From contig CAJVGD010000019.1 of assembly GCA_910890315.1 (NCBI GenBank), positions 62,001 through 126,000 on the forward strand: DNA of 64,000 nucleotides, read 5' to 3'. Both the position numbers and the translations under genes were made by a program. Below, piece after piece: positions 12,070-25,249 of the stretch. Under the pieces are notes generated by a model that had not been told where the DNA came from, made no database searches, and worked only from the letters and a program-made list of their open reading frames with translations. The stretch comes from Serendipita indica DSM 11827 (Eukaryota > Basidiomycota > Agaricomycetes > Sebacinales > Serendipitaceae). Numbering within the stretch: position 1 is the first letter of the stretch; every line of letters begins with the position of its first letter.

Positions 12070-15000
12070 CTAGTGGGCATTATTTCGAACGGTCGTCCAA
12101 GAGGACCCACATTGGAAACGTGTGAAGTCAAGCCTAGTTGCACGGAGCGGACTTGACGTCGGTATAGTGAGAAGATGCGGATATTGTAGTCCATGTCGAT
12201 TCCCTGGCGGTACCCAGAAAAGAAGCTTGCCGGAAGATTGCACCCAGCCATCATGCAAAAGCGAACATTGTTTAAAACCAGGTATATGAATCTCCAGGGG
12301 GATACCCGGTAATTCATCGCTAAGCCCTGGATACAAGGGCTCTTGGCCATCCTTGGTGGAGTTATTCACATTTGCACCTAATTGCGTCAGGTTGAACAAT
12401 CAACTAAGCTCCGAATACACTCACCAGTGTTGGAGTTCCATAGTCGGATAGTCTTGTCATTCGAGCCAGAGACAATTTGTGAGCCATCTGGCGAGAACGC
12501 AACGGCGTTGACTGATCCTTCATGACCTTGAAGTGGCTTTCCAAACGGCTGGCGAGTGACTACATCCCATAGCCGAATACTGTGGTCGCGCGAGCCAGAT
12601 ACAAGTCGCAAGGTATCTGGCGCGAATGCCACAGTCAGAACGCCGGATGTATGACCATGGAGTGGTTCTCCCAATGGCTGACCAGTGTGCGCGTTCCATA
12701 GTCGAATTGTGTGGTCCTCCGAGCCAGAAACAATTTGCGAGCCATCTGGAGAAAATGAAACAGAGTAGACATCGCGTTCATGGCCTCGAAGCGGCTCTCC
12801 GAGGGGTCGACCAGCGACTGCGTCCCATAAGCGAACCGTCTTGTCGTGCGACCCAGAGACGATTCGTAAACCATCTGGGGAGAATCCAACGGCATTCACT
12901 GATCCTTCATGCCCCTTAATGGCTCTCCCAATGGTTGACCAGTGATTGTGTCCCATACACGAACCGTCTGGTCGAGCGATCCAGAGACAATTCGTAAGCC
13001 ATCTGGGGAGAAAACGACGGACTTGACTGATTCTTCATGACCTTGGAGTGGTTCCCCCAACGACTGACCAGTGACTGCATCCCACACTCGAATCGTCTTG
13101 TCCTCTGAGCCAGAGGCAACTCGCGTTCCGTCGGGAGAGAATGCGACGGCGTTAACCGAACGTTGATGATGTCGGAATGGCTCTCCCAATGGCTGACCAG
13201 TGGCTGCGTTCCACAGTCGGATCGTGTTCTCGCTTGAGCCAAAGATTGTTCCAGAACCAGAGACGATTTGTGAACCATCTGGCGAGAATGCAATGGCGTT
13301 AACATTGGATTCGTGACCTTGAGAGGGCTCCCCCAATGGCTGACCAGAACATGCATCCCATAGTCGAATTGTAGCATCCCAAGATCCAGAGACGATTTGG
13401 GAGCCGTCTGGGGAAAACGCAACAGAAGATACACAGCTTTTATGACCTCGGAGTGGCTCTCTCAGCGGTCGTCCAGTGGCTACATCCCAAAGTCGAATCG
13501 TATTATCCCACCCCCATAATTGTCCCGACGCAGAGACAATTTTTGATCCATCTGGCGAGAATACGACGGCTCTGACCGCACACGAGTGTCCTCGAAGTGG
13601 GTCCCCCAACGGGCGACCAGTAAGCGAGTCCCATACTCGAATCGTGCAATCACCCGAGCGGGAGAGTAGTGGCGGTCCCGAGCCCGAGACAATTTGTGAA
13701 CCATCTGGCGAGAATGCGACGGTATAGACCACAGATTCGTGGCCATAAAGCGGTTCTCCGAGCGGCTGACCAGTATGTGCGTCCCAGAGTCGAATTGTCT
13801 TGTCCTCTGAGCAAGAGACAATTCTCCTACCGTCTGGCGAGAACGTGACATCGTTTACTGCAGATGCGTGCCCTCGGAGTGGGTCTCCCAGCGGCTGGCC
13901 AGTATCTGCATCCCAGATTCGAATCGTAGCGTCGGCCGAGCAAGAGACGATTCGTAAGCCATCCGGAGAGAATTCAACGGCGTAGACTGTAGATGTATGA
14001 CCCCGGAGTGGCTCTCCCCAAGGCTGACCAGTGTCCGCATCCCACAGTCGAATTAACGTATTGTCCGAGCCGGATACAATTCGTGAGCCATCTGGCGAGA
14101 ATGCAACACTATGGATGAATCCATTGTTAGCTTTGAAGGGCCTCCCTAATGGCTGACCAGTATCTGCGTCCCACAGTTGAATGCCTGAGTCTTTTGAGCC
14201 AGAGACGATACGAGAGCCATCTGGTGAGAACGCTACAGTGTAGATAGAAGCTATGTGGCTTTCTAAGGCTCTAGGGAGCCCAGGATACGCCTCCTCAAGC
14301 CCTTGAGTAACAACGAGGGTGTTTGAATGCACCTTTAGACCCTCGATGTGTAGCTTGGACTGTTTAGGAGTAAAAGGAAGCGCCGAAATATAGATATGGG
14401 GAGCACTGTCCCGGATTGGCACCAAAAAGGCCATTATGAAGCGTCGGATTTCGGTCATGCTCCTTCTAGTCTCCTCGGCAAGCTGTATATTGTATAAAAC
14501 ATCAGATTTATTTAGGATAGATGACTCACCCCTCTGTGGCCTGTGACACCTCGAAGACCGGCTATCGCTCGCGTGACGCCTCCGGTAACGCTCAGAATCT
14601 CTATCCAGTAAAGAACGTGTGGACTTTGAATAACATATATAACTCCATTGTTGAGCGTGTGCTGCCAGTCGTCGTTTGTTCTTGCCATGTGGAACAACCA
14701 ATGGGAACTGGCGTATCGAAGTCTTCGTGAGATAAACTTGGATACTCTGGCACCAAGGTCGGTTATATCCCGATTTAGGTAGAAAGATGATTCGAGTTGA
14801 CATATATTGAACTTGAGACCATCAGTGGGCGACTGCAGACATTTTAGGCACCATGACGCGGCTTGGCCATGCGCATTGGCGATATCGATGAACACTTTCT
14901 TGGTTGTATCGACAGTTTCGCGGACGCAGCGCCGTCGAAGGTACTCGACGAGGGTGGGATGGCGAAAGTGAATTAAGCCTGTCTTCTGATCTTCAACGAG

Positions 15001-16844
15001 TACGCTTCCCAAGGTTTGTACCAACGCTTTGGCGCTTCCACGTACTCTAGCGTGTTTCAGAAGATCCTCCAGATCGCCTATGTCGAGCGGTTCAAATGCA
15101 GCAACCAGCAGTGCGAGCATCGCGCACAAGATTGAGCCCTGTTCTGAGTTTGTGCGCTCGAAGACGAGATCGTATACGTCATCTATGACTCCAGTCTGAT
15201 TCATGGAGATTAGGCGATCATATGTGTCTTCGGGCGAACTCAAGTTGAATTTGCTAGTGAGCATCCGACACGCCGTACTCGCCCAGATGAACAGGCCGTT
15301 GGCCTTCTCAACCAGACGTTGCCTCTTATCCTGCGGTAGAATCCCATAAAGGGAGTGGTGTATATAAATCGCTATGTCGCTGATGTTATCGGGATGTTTG
15401 ACATCGTGAAGGCGGTCTTCCAACTTGTATTTGATAGAGAGTTGCTGCAAAACCGCTTCGAGGACCGGATCAGGTCGACTTGTGATGAATACTTTTTAGG
15501 TTGGGGGTTTCTCGTGTAGCCGCGGCAAGTGTGTCGATAAGCTCCTTTCGCTGTGATCCGGACTTGCATTCGTCTATGGCGTCGAGCACGAAAATCACGC
15601 GCTGTTGTCGATGATGGAGCGGACCAGTGACGAGCGTACGAAACTGTTCACCAAAGGGACTTCGCATGATAGCCGGATGTCGCTTCACCGCCTTGGCGAC
15701 TTGCGGCGCGAGTTCAGGTATATGATGTGCGATTTCCTTGGCCATGGTCGAGCAGAACTTTTCAGTGGTTGATGCATCGGCGCTGGCCATAGAGAAGAAG
15801 AATTGCCCTCCTAGCAATCCCTCCGCTCGCCACGAAGCTACGGTAGACATTGCAACCGAGGATTTGCCGGAGCCAGCTATGTCGCATAGCCAAAATATTG
15901 GTTTATCCGACATATCGTCTGCGGCCCAACGCCAAATCGCTTCCAGAACAGCCTGGCGCGTTCCTTGCAGACAGGGTGTATGAACCGAAGACGCGGCAAA
16001 TGCCACCATAGGTAGCTGGAGTATGGCATTTGCATCGACTTCGATTGATTAGCAGGCGTTCCGTAGACAATTGTTGGGCCTACCATCTGTGAGGAGTGTC
16101 TCCACATTGGCTTTGGTAGTCTTAGTATTTTGTTCGATGGTTTGAACATGTAACGCGGTGAAAAGACCCAACGCGTTCTGCATCTATGGTAAAATTGCGA
16201 ATGATGTCGACGATCCTCTTACCATGAACTGCCTATGTCGATCTTCAATCTCTTGATTGAGTCTACGAATCTCCCCTGCATCAATTTTCACTTTACTGAT
16301 CGCTCTGAGGAAGCCGAATTTGCTACGGCTGGGTTTCTCCTTTAGATTGGCAACCAAAATATACAGTTTGTCGAGGGTTCTGGACCGATCAGTCAATAGC
16401 AATAATGCTGGGCTGCTCACCTACTCGGCGTAGAGTATGAGCGGCCGCCTGACCGGGTTGTTGACGACCGTGTCCTTGAGAGGATCTGCCTCAAATAACG
16501 CAACCTGTTCTTCGAGTGAAGACGTATATTCCTTCAGACGTTGCGCTAGGTTGATCCAATCCTCGTGATTGTCATTGATAGACTGCGCTTTTTGTAAGAC
16601 AAGGTTGTGACACTTTCGGTCAACCAACCAGCATGACATCGAGGATTGTCTTCGTCGCTCTACAGGCTGCTTTAAGAGGGGCGAGTATATCTGACGCCTC
16701 TGCTACATTTGCCACCAGGTCCAGACCAAGGCTTGCCACGTTGTACGCTTGAGTCCTCTTGTGCGATGGCCTCCCGGTGGAAGACGATGATACTTGAGGA
16801 TTTAGAGTTTTATTGGTGAACGTAGTGTGCTCTCGGGACGACAT
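12070..16844 (-). CDS. NLR/STAND protein: helical N-terminus, NACHT ATPase, 14 WD40 repeats
   Basis: Start ATG at 16844 (MSSREHTTFTNKTLNPQ), stop at 12070-12072, about 1,470 residues. Four small exons encode an alpha-helical domain (LKAACRATKTILDVML, DWINLAQRLKEYTSSLEEQ). The NACHT follows: P-loop CDIAGSGKSSVA, Walker B VIFVLDAIDECK, then FITSRPDP. A winged-helix-like region (LFIWASTACRML, FRHPTLVEYLRRRC) leads to 14 WD40 repeats with near-identical AFSPDGSRIVSGS cores. After a last intron the tail reads WVQSSGKLLFWVPP. Fungal NWD proteins of this build act in heterokaryon incompatibility and programmed cell death. The frame changes twice: one extra A in an A-run near 15,493-15,497, and one base missing near 12,911 (LRGHEGSVNAV would be continuous). 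Both flanks stay protein-like, so either recent inactivation or sequencing error is possible. Confidence 0.85.
12431..14268 (-). repeat. 14 tandem WD40 units (about 129 bp each)
   Basis: Fourteen consecutive units of 42-52 residues. Most contain SVAFSPDG, IVSGS, TIRLWD and TGQPLGEPL in the same register, with DNA similarity visible along the strand. Units 5, 6 and 8 carry 5-8 extra residues before the last strand. Fourteen blades make two seven-bladed propellers. Confidence 0.9.
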
Positions 16845-17424
16845 CGTGAAGGTGGATGAAATCCAAGATGATCGAGTCGGCGTCTGCGACTTCAACTCCC
16901 ACGACTAAACAAACATGTACTTGATTTCCTTTCCGATTGGATCTCTTAAAATGTTCGCTGTCGGGCTCATGCTTGGTACACACTCTCTCAAAGCAACAAA
17001 CTCCTCTTAATTTTCATCAACAACTCGTAGCCTCTTCGTCGTCTAGACTACTACAACCCGTGTGAGGGATGAATGTTCAATTTGGTTGTAAGTTTAATAG
17101 CAAGTAATGGCATATGCGACACGCTTCTAGTTCCAAATTTATAATAGCAATCTTGCTCCTGGCTGCGACGGCGCGACTCAAACTCAACTTTTGACGAGCC
17201 GAAAGATCAAAAAAAACGAGTATGACTCGGCCTTTCTGACGAATTGAACCTGAAAATAAGCGCCGCAGACTTATTATAAGTGGGTTGCCTGCCGCATCCA
17301 GGAATCCTCAAACTCCCTACTGTCATACAAAGTAAGCCAATCGATATTTGCACCCGCGCGCCTCTTATAAAGCCCCAGCGTGATCTACATATCTGCTTCG
17401 ACACATTCCGCGGCTATCATCCCA
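16845..17424. promoter_or_regulatory. divergent promoter, NLR and F-box sibling B
   Basis: A 580-base gap between two divergent start codons. On the plus strand TATAAAG at 17366-17372 lies 53 bases before the F-box ATG, a plausible TATA element. No TATA candidate was assigned on the NLR side. Confidence 0.5.
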
Positions 17425-18788
17425 ATGGAAGACGAAACCGGCCTTTGGTATATCCTAACAGATCTCGGAGATGACTATGTGGTCCCAGATGCTCGACCAG
17501 ACGCCTCGACGGTTCTCCTTAGCCTTCCCACCGAACTTTTGCAGGAGATTGCAGAGTACTGCAAGTTCTCCGACGTCCACTCGCTCGCAACTGTGTGCAA
17601 ACAGCTGCATCCTGTGGCCATTTACAGGCTCTACACTACGGTTGCACTCCATGCAGCCAAATTCCTGTCGACGACGCTGCATTGGACGCTAGTCGATAGC
17701 GATGTGACTACGGAAGACTTTTTGGATCTCTGCACTGTGTCGGAATCTGCCCATGGTAGAATTCTCTGTGGCTTGCTGGCACGACAAGAGCATCTGGACG
17801 CTCTCCGAACGCTGATAATATGCGACACACCGACCTCCTACTTATCCAGTTATGGGCGTCACGTGAATATGATCATCAAAGACATCATCTCCCGTGCAAG
17901 AGGGCTTCGACACATCACCTTCCCGCCCCTTGGATACAACCGGCCGTACTCCTTGCACCATGCCGACTCTGGGGCTTCCAACTACGATTCGCCTCTGGAC
18001 CTGAAGGAGTATCAGTGGCCTAGTTCATTGAAATCACTACGCTTGGATGTCCTCCCAGAGAATAATACGGATCTGCGTACGTTGCTTGGGGAGATTTCAA
18101 GTCTCATGATCCGGCATGTGGTCCACATTCCCGGAGACGAAACGTTGAACATTGGTCTCGGGTCAAATCTTCGACATTTAGACTGCCGTTGGCATTTTTA
18201 CGATGGAGACGCAATCGATCGAAGGTGGACCCTCATGTCGATCCATAACTTTATCACGGCGCTCTCCGGTCTAGAATCGCTGGCAACAGGGATCCAGTAT
18301 ACTCCACAAAATTGGGGGAAGATTGTCCGCATGTCATCGGTAAGGAGTTTCCGCTAGTATCCATAACATGGGCCAACCGTTTTGCACAGGAAATTCTTGA
18401 AGTGTACATTAACATCATCAAGAAACTCAAGCGTCTCCGTGAACTCAAAATCTATGGATTCGATTCAAGAGAGGATCCTGAATTCACACTTGAACACTCT
18501 GCTATCCTGCGCTTTGCAAATACCTGCCCAACGCTAAGACAGGTCATACTCCAAATACCCGACGTGCACCGATACACAGAGAATATCATGTGGAAACGAT
18601 GTGAACATCGAGAGGCAGTCACTGGGGAAGCTCCTATTTGGCTACCTGACCCAGCGACTGTTCAGAGATGGAAGATATGGTTCAAAGTGTACACTACTGC
18701 CGAGCTGGTCGAGAAGCGGATGCACCAGTTTTGGGGCAAGGAACGCCTGATTCCATCACTTATAGACATAGAAAACTTCGGCCCATGA
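17425..18788 (+). CDS. F-box protein with leucine-rich tail (sibling B)
   Basis: Exons 17425-18339 and 18390-18788 with a 50-nt intron at the same place as in sibling A; about 437 residues. The start MEDETGLWYILTDLGDDY aligns with MGDELDLWNVLTNLADDY of sibling A, which is why the internal ATG at 17425 was chosen. The F-box reads LLSLPTELLQEIAEYCKFSD followed by SLATVCKQLHPVAIYRLYTT. Leucine-rich segments follow (SLRLDVLPENNTDLRTLLG, SNLRHLDCRWHF), and the tail has MWKRC, WLPDPATVQRWKIW and MHQFWGKERLIPS. It is expected to be an SCF substrate receptor. A and B are clear duplicates that now enclose the NLR gene. The frame is intact. Confidence 0.84.
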
Positions 18789-18862
18789 TACAGATTCGAC
18801 GTATAGAAGGGTAAATGCGCAATCTATGTTCACTAAAAGCTACATTGAATGCATTCTTGTAG

Positions 18863-19656
18863 TCACTGCAGTCGACCAGATGAAGCAACCCGCCGGACGG
18901 TGTCAATAGTCGGCTGAAAGTGGATGCTGGTGATTGGTCCTTCGTCAGATAGAGTCGCCTCAGACTGGACTGTGTGCTGTACCACTCGCGTGACGGGTAG
19001 GATGCGTTGGATCTCTTCGGTCTCTAGAGTATCCAAGGATGACTCTTGTAGCTCGGGCTCCTCCAGAATCATTAGGCATGAGACAGAAAGATAGGATCAT
19101 CACTGACCTCTGAAACATTGCACATGGCGTTTGGAGCTTTGAATAGAGGCACATTATCCCAAGGATTGGAAACATCGACGTCAAGAGGTGTCGTGATTTC
19201 ACTGGATGCGATCGAGCCTTCATCCGTTGGTGCCATGCTCAAAATGCTTTGACGTTCCTCTGAGAGCGCATGAGTCGTGAGCCCAGTCTGGTGCATCCGT
19301 AACGACTATGGATGGAACGCTGAGCAGCTCAGCCACTGAACCTGTCGAGTATGGGCCACTCACCCCGTTTGCTCTGTAGGCGAGACCAGTGTGGATTCCC
19401 AGTTTGTAGGAAGCTTCTTTCGATGAAATAATGCGCTCGTCTTCGTTGACATCGCCTTTGCCATGGAACCCAATTTGGACAAAGATTTGCGAGACAAGGA
19501 TGCCCCGGCTTCATGAGGTAAAGCGGATGGATTAGACTCGAATTGAGCTTCAGAGTTGTTGTGGAATAGATAGTCGGGCGTATGGTCATCAGAGAGAAGC
19601 ACAGCGAGCTGTTTCGCCTGTCTGTGGCTGAGTGTGCGTGCATTGGGAGTGGACAT
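18863..19656 (-). CDS. hypothetical Ser/Thr-rich protein
   Basis: The ATG at 19656 gives MSTPNARTLSHRQAKQLAVL, followed by an acidic, serine-rich sequence with SLSKLGSMAKAMSTKTSALF. A later exon continues with SEERQSILSMAPTDEG and SNPWDNVPLFKAPNAM, and a last one with ETEEIQRILPVTRVVQ before the stop at 18863-18865. The last intron is clean. The first junction is not: the well-formed donor gtgagt after TEQTG and the acceptor ccatag leave the reading frame off by one base at a run of four G; a fifth G would join TEQTG to SLRMHQTG. I recognise no domain, signal peptide or membrane segment. It converges with F-box sibling B, whose stop is only 75 bases away. Confidence 0.55.
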
Positions 19657-20041
19657 GATACGAGTCGTAATGCGAAGAGAAGAGAGTACAAGAAGGAAAC
19701 GTGATGACTGCAAGCCGTACAAATGCAGAAATGAGTGGCGGTTGTTGGGAGCAAGTTGTATTTCAAACCTGGTGCCGACCATCCCCGTCTTCTGTTGCCA
19801 TTTGCTTCCTCGAAACTGTTAGGACTATACTCTTTCGAAGACAGCTCGCGCAGAGTCAGGGCTAATTGGACTGAATGTCATGTCTCAGATAATGCGGCGT
19901 CCAGAGATGCAACGACGTACCATATGGTTATCTTCTTGAGAATATTCTGCAAGAAACGAGGCCGGCTCGACGATGCATGTGGTACCTGTGTGAGCTTGTT
20001 CTCCTCCATTGCCGCCACCACCGCTCGCGACAAAAGCTAGA
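19657..20041. promoter_or_regulatory. divergent promoter, hypothetical gene and oxygenase
   Basis: A 385-base gap between divergent start codons (19656 minus, 20042 plus). It should hold both promoters. No specific motif recognised. Confidence 0.45.
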
Positions 20042-21410
20042 ATGTTTGGCAGGAATATCCGCAGTACTATTCTGTACGCACGAGCTTATCGACCGCAACG
20101 ACGACTTGCTACGCTTGCAGAGGTCTGTCGCGAGTTCGACAGCCGCGTATGTTGAACATTCAAGACAGGAAGTCCTGCGTGACGAGACGTTTCACATTCC
20201 AGTAGTCACATTCTCCAAGTTCCGCAATGCAAAATCCACCGCGGAGCGCGAGCAAACCGCTCAAGAAGTCGTGAATGCGTTCAAGGAAGTGGGTTTTGTC
20301 TATTTAAAAGAGTACGTGTATATGCATTACAACCTTATACCATTAACATAGCGTAGTCATGGCATCCCTCAATCAGTGGTCGATAATGCATTCAAACAGG
20401 CAAGTCACAAACTAATATTCTTGTGACTTGACAGAGTGACAATTAATAGAGTGCCGAGTTCTTCAAGCTCCCGATTGAGGAGAAGATGAAGCTTGCGTGG
20501 GAGGACCCTCGGTCCAATAGGGGATATGTTGCCAAAGGTCGTGAGCGTGTCACTCAGGAGACGGACGCGGTCAAGATTGCCCAAATGCGCATTCAAGCAC
20601 CAGATGCCAAGGAGAGCATGGAGATTGGTCGTGACTGGGATCCGACGTGGAAGGTATGCATCTGTTGCACACCTCGGGCCTAGACTCATTTGCGGTAGAA
20701 TCAATGGCCTCCACAGTCTCTCGCCCCTTCCTTCAAGCCTACGTTTCTGAGCTTCTTTCAAACATGCCATGAGCTTCACGTCGAGGTCATGAGATCCATC
20801 GCCATGGGACTACAGCTAGGCGAACATTTCTTTGATGAGCGCATCAACGAGCAATACCACAACCTCAGGCTCCTCAACTATCCATCTATTCGTACCGAAC
20901 TCCTCAAAGGCGAGGGCCAGGCGCGCGCTGGGGCACACTCGGACTATGGCACTCTCACATTCGTATTCCAGGACGGTGTCGGAGGTCTGCAGGTGCAGAA
21001 TCCGCATACGAAACAGTATCATCCCGCCACCCCAATAGTACGTGCAATATGACTCGTTCCATGTCGCTGATTACGTTCCAGAGCGGGACAATTGTCGTCA
21101 ACGTTGGAGACTTGCTGGCTCGCTGGAGCAATGATGTATTGAGGTCGACTCTTCACCGTGTGGTGGCACCGCAGGCGTCACTCCTTCCTCCGGGTAAGCC
21201 ATGCCCTAAGAGGGCAATGTTCATGTGTCTAACTCAAGTATAGACGCAGAGATGACGCCTCAGAGACAGTCTATTGCATTCTTCTGCAACCCAAATGGAC
21301 GAGCAAGCATCTCCTGTCTACCCAACTGCCTCGGATCAACGGGCCCCAAGTACCCCACGGTCACCACGGAGGATTATATCGTTGGTAGACTGAAGGATAC
21401 ATATAGTTAA
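20042..21410 (+). CDS. 2-oxoglutarate/Fe(II) oxygenase, isopenicillin N synthase-like, likely mitochondrial
   Basis: Seven exons. Exon 1 encodes MFGRNIRSTILYARAYRPQR, an arginine-rich amphipathic start typical of mitochondrial import. After intron 20123-20168 the DIOX_N part reads HIPVVTFSKF and EVGFVYLKDHGIPQSVVD. Intron 20400-20449 uses a GC donor (CAG|gcaagt) and an aatag acceptor, and splices K-Q to S-A-E-F-F-K. The double-stranded beta-helix core has the iron ligands of AGAHSDYGTLTFVF (His and Asp) and LHRVVAP (distal His), and the 2-oxoglutarate arginine of PQRQSIAFF. The family hydroxylates, desaturates or closes rings on small molecules; the substrate cannot be told. Fungal relatives are often secondary-metabolite enzymes, but this neighbourhood shows no biosynthetic cluster. 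The frame is consistent through all introns. Confidence 0.85.
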
Positions 21411-21493
21411 GGATTTGAAGCTTTCTTTGTCTCTATCTTGTTGGTTGGTTGTTTTGAAATCTACCGGCTATTATTTTGCCGCCTACCATTACC

Positions 21494-22525
21494 ATGTCCG
21501 ATTCCGATGCCTCGAACGCGTCCAATGTTGCCACAAAAGCAGATAGCACGACGAGTGAAGCAAGTTCTCGTGAAGGACTCCTCGCCAAAGCCAGAGCTTT
21601 TCTGCGCCAACCGGATGTACTTTCACAAGACGTAGCTACCAGGCGGGAATTTTTGATAGAAAAGGGACTTGATACAGAGGAGGTTGATCAGCTTATTTCA
21701 GAGACGGTTAGAGTCGTTTGGACACGTCGGCTCGATTCTGACTGAAGCATCCTTGCAGCCTCCGCCCGTTCCTCCACGAACGTATCCTCAACCAGCCCCA
21801 TCAAAGCTTCCAGTCATTCTATACGCAACCATGAAGCTCTTGTTACTCCTCACTGGCGCGTCGGTCGTCGGCGCTGCCATGTACTTTGTAAGTCCAAGCT
21901 ATCCGATTTCTCTCGAGACGAAGATCTAAAATCGTGTAGACTTACATATACCCGAAACTGGCTGCGACGTTCGGCGCTCGCTCAAAGCTTCTTGAACATC
22001 AAACGGACCTCCTTCGACGATTACACACCACTGGAGAAGAAACGAGAAAGCACAGAGTAGGCAATCAGGTTCACTCTCTTCCACCAACAGTATCCCCGAA
22101 ACCAGACGCCGCAGAGACGCCGATTACAGCCGAGGCAGAGGACGTTCCCGTCAGACTCGAAGAACAAAAGGAACCTCAGAGTCAGACTCGAGAGACACAA
22201 GAAGTCCAAGAGTCACAACCAAGCTCTTATGATCGCTTGTATACGTCGCTGCAACGACTGCGCGATGCTTTGCCAAGGAGAAAGCCTCAATACGGGTCAA
22301 CGTTGCAAGACATGAGCGACATGACGGCTCTGATCACGTCGAAAATGTATGCCCCCAAGGTCCACTCGGGCATCGAGGGCGAAGTGCGAAAAGAAATTCG
22401 CGCTGCAAAGGGACTACTGCTGAACAGGTTCGACTTTCGTTCGCCTTTTCGCATTCACTGACTCATCATCAACTAGGAAAACGTTTACAAGTATCCGTCC
22501 TCAGTCTGAAGCTATCACGCCATAG
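21494..22525 (+). CDS. PEX14: peroxisomal docking protein Pex14
   Basis: Four exons, about 290 residues, starting MSDSDASNASNVATKADSTT at 21494. The N-terminal domain REGLLAKARAFLRQPDVLSQ followed by VATRREFLIEKGLDTEEVDQ matches the Pex14 fold that binds the WxxxF/Y motifs of Pex5. A proline-rich linker (PPPVPPRTYPQPAPSKLP) leads to one hydrophobic segment (LLLLLTGASVVGAAMYF). After it come coiled-coil residues (RSKLLEHQTDLLRRLHTTG), a Pro/Glu-rich stretch and a conserved C-terminal helix (LQDMSDMTALITSKMYAP). Pex14 docks cargo-loaded Pex5 at the peroxisome membrane, allowing matrix protein import. The last intron restores LLNRKTFTSIRPQSEAITP. The gene is convergent with the kinase at 22.8 kb and starts 84 bases after the oxygenase stop. 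Confidence 0.9.
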
Positions 22526-22807
22526 ATATATATATACCTTACTCGAGCGTATTCGAGGATTAATGAAATATTTGATCCAAAATACGTTCGCTAAGAAGAC
22601 ATACAACCACATAGCAGCAGGTATGTATCCGACCCCGTCCTCGCCTGCGCGCTGCAATAGTGGTCCACCCATCCGGGCAGCAAGAAAAAAAAGACAACAA
22701 CAGCAGCGTCCAAAATAAAAGCACATCTATCAAGAGCGGGGCACCAGCGCCATTGTATACTAGGGATATCCAAAAAGGAGAGGAGATCAAAATTTGAAAG
22801 ATTTGGG

Positions 22808-25116
<2,309 letters not shown>

Positions 25117-25249
25117 TCACGAGCCAATAAACAGGAATCTGCCGCGCTGACGGGCTCATTGGACGGCTGGTTATAGTTTATCACAATCTCTATTATCCTT
25201 CCGTTGTCTCGCAACACCTCGGGTCCTTATCCGAGCGAAGCTCCTGCGA

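Noticed and set aside
12431-14268. Regularly spaced repeats resembling an array
   Set aside because: The 129-bp spacing corresponds to WD40 codons on the minus strand; it is not a CRISPR array or satellite.
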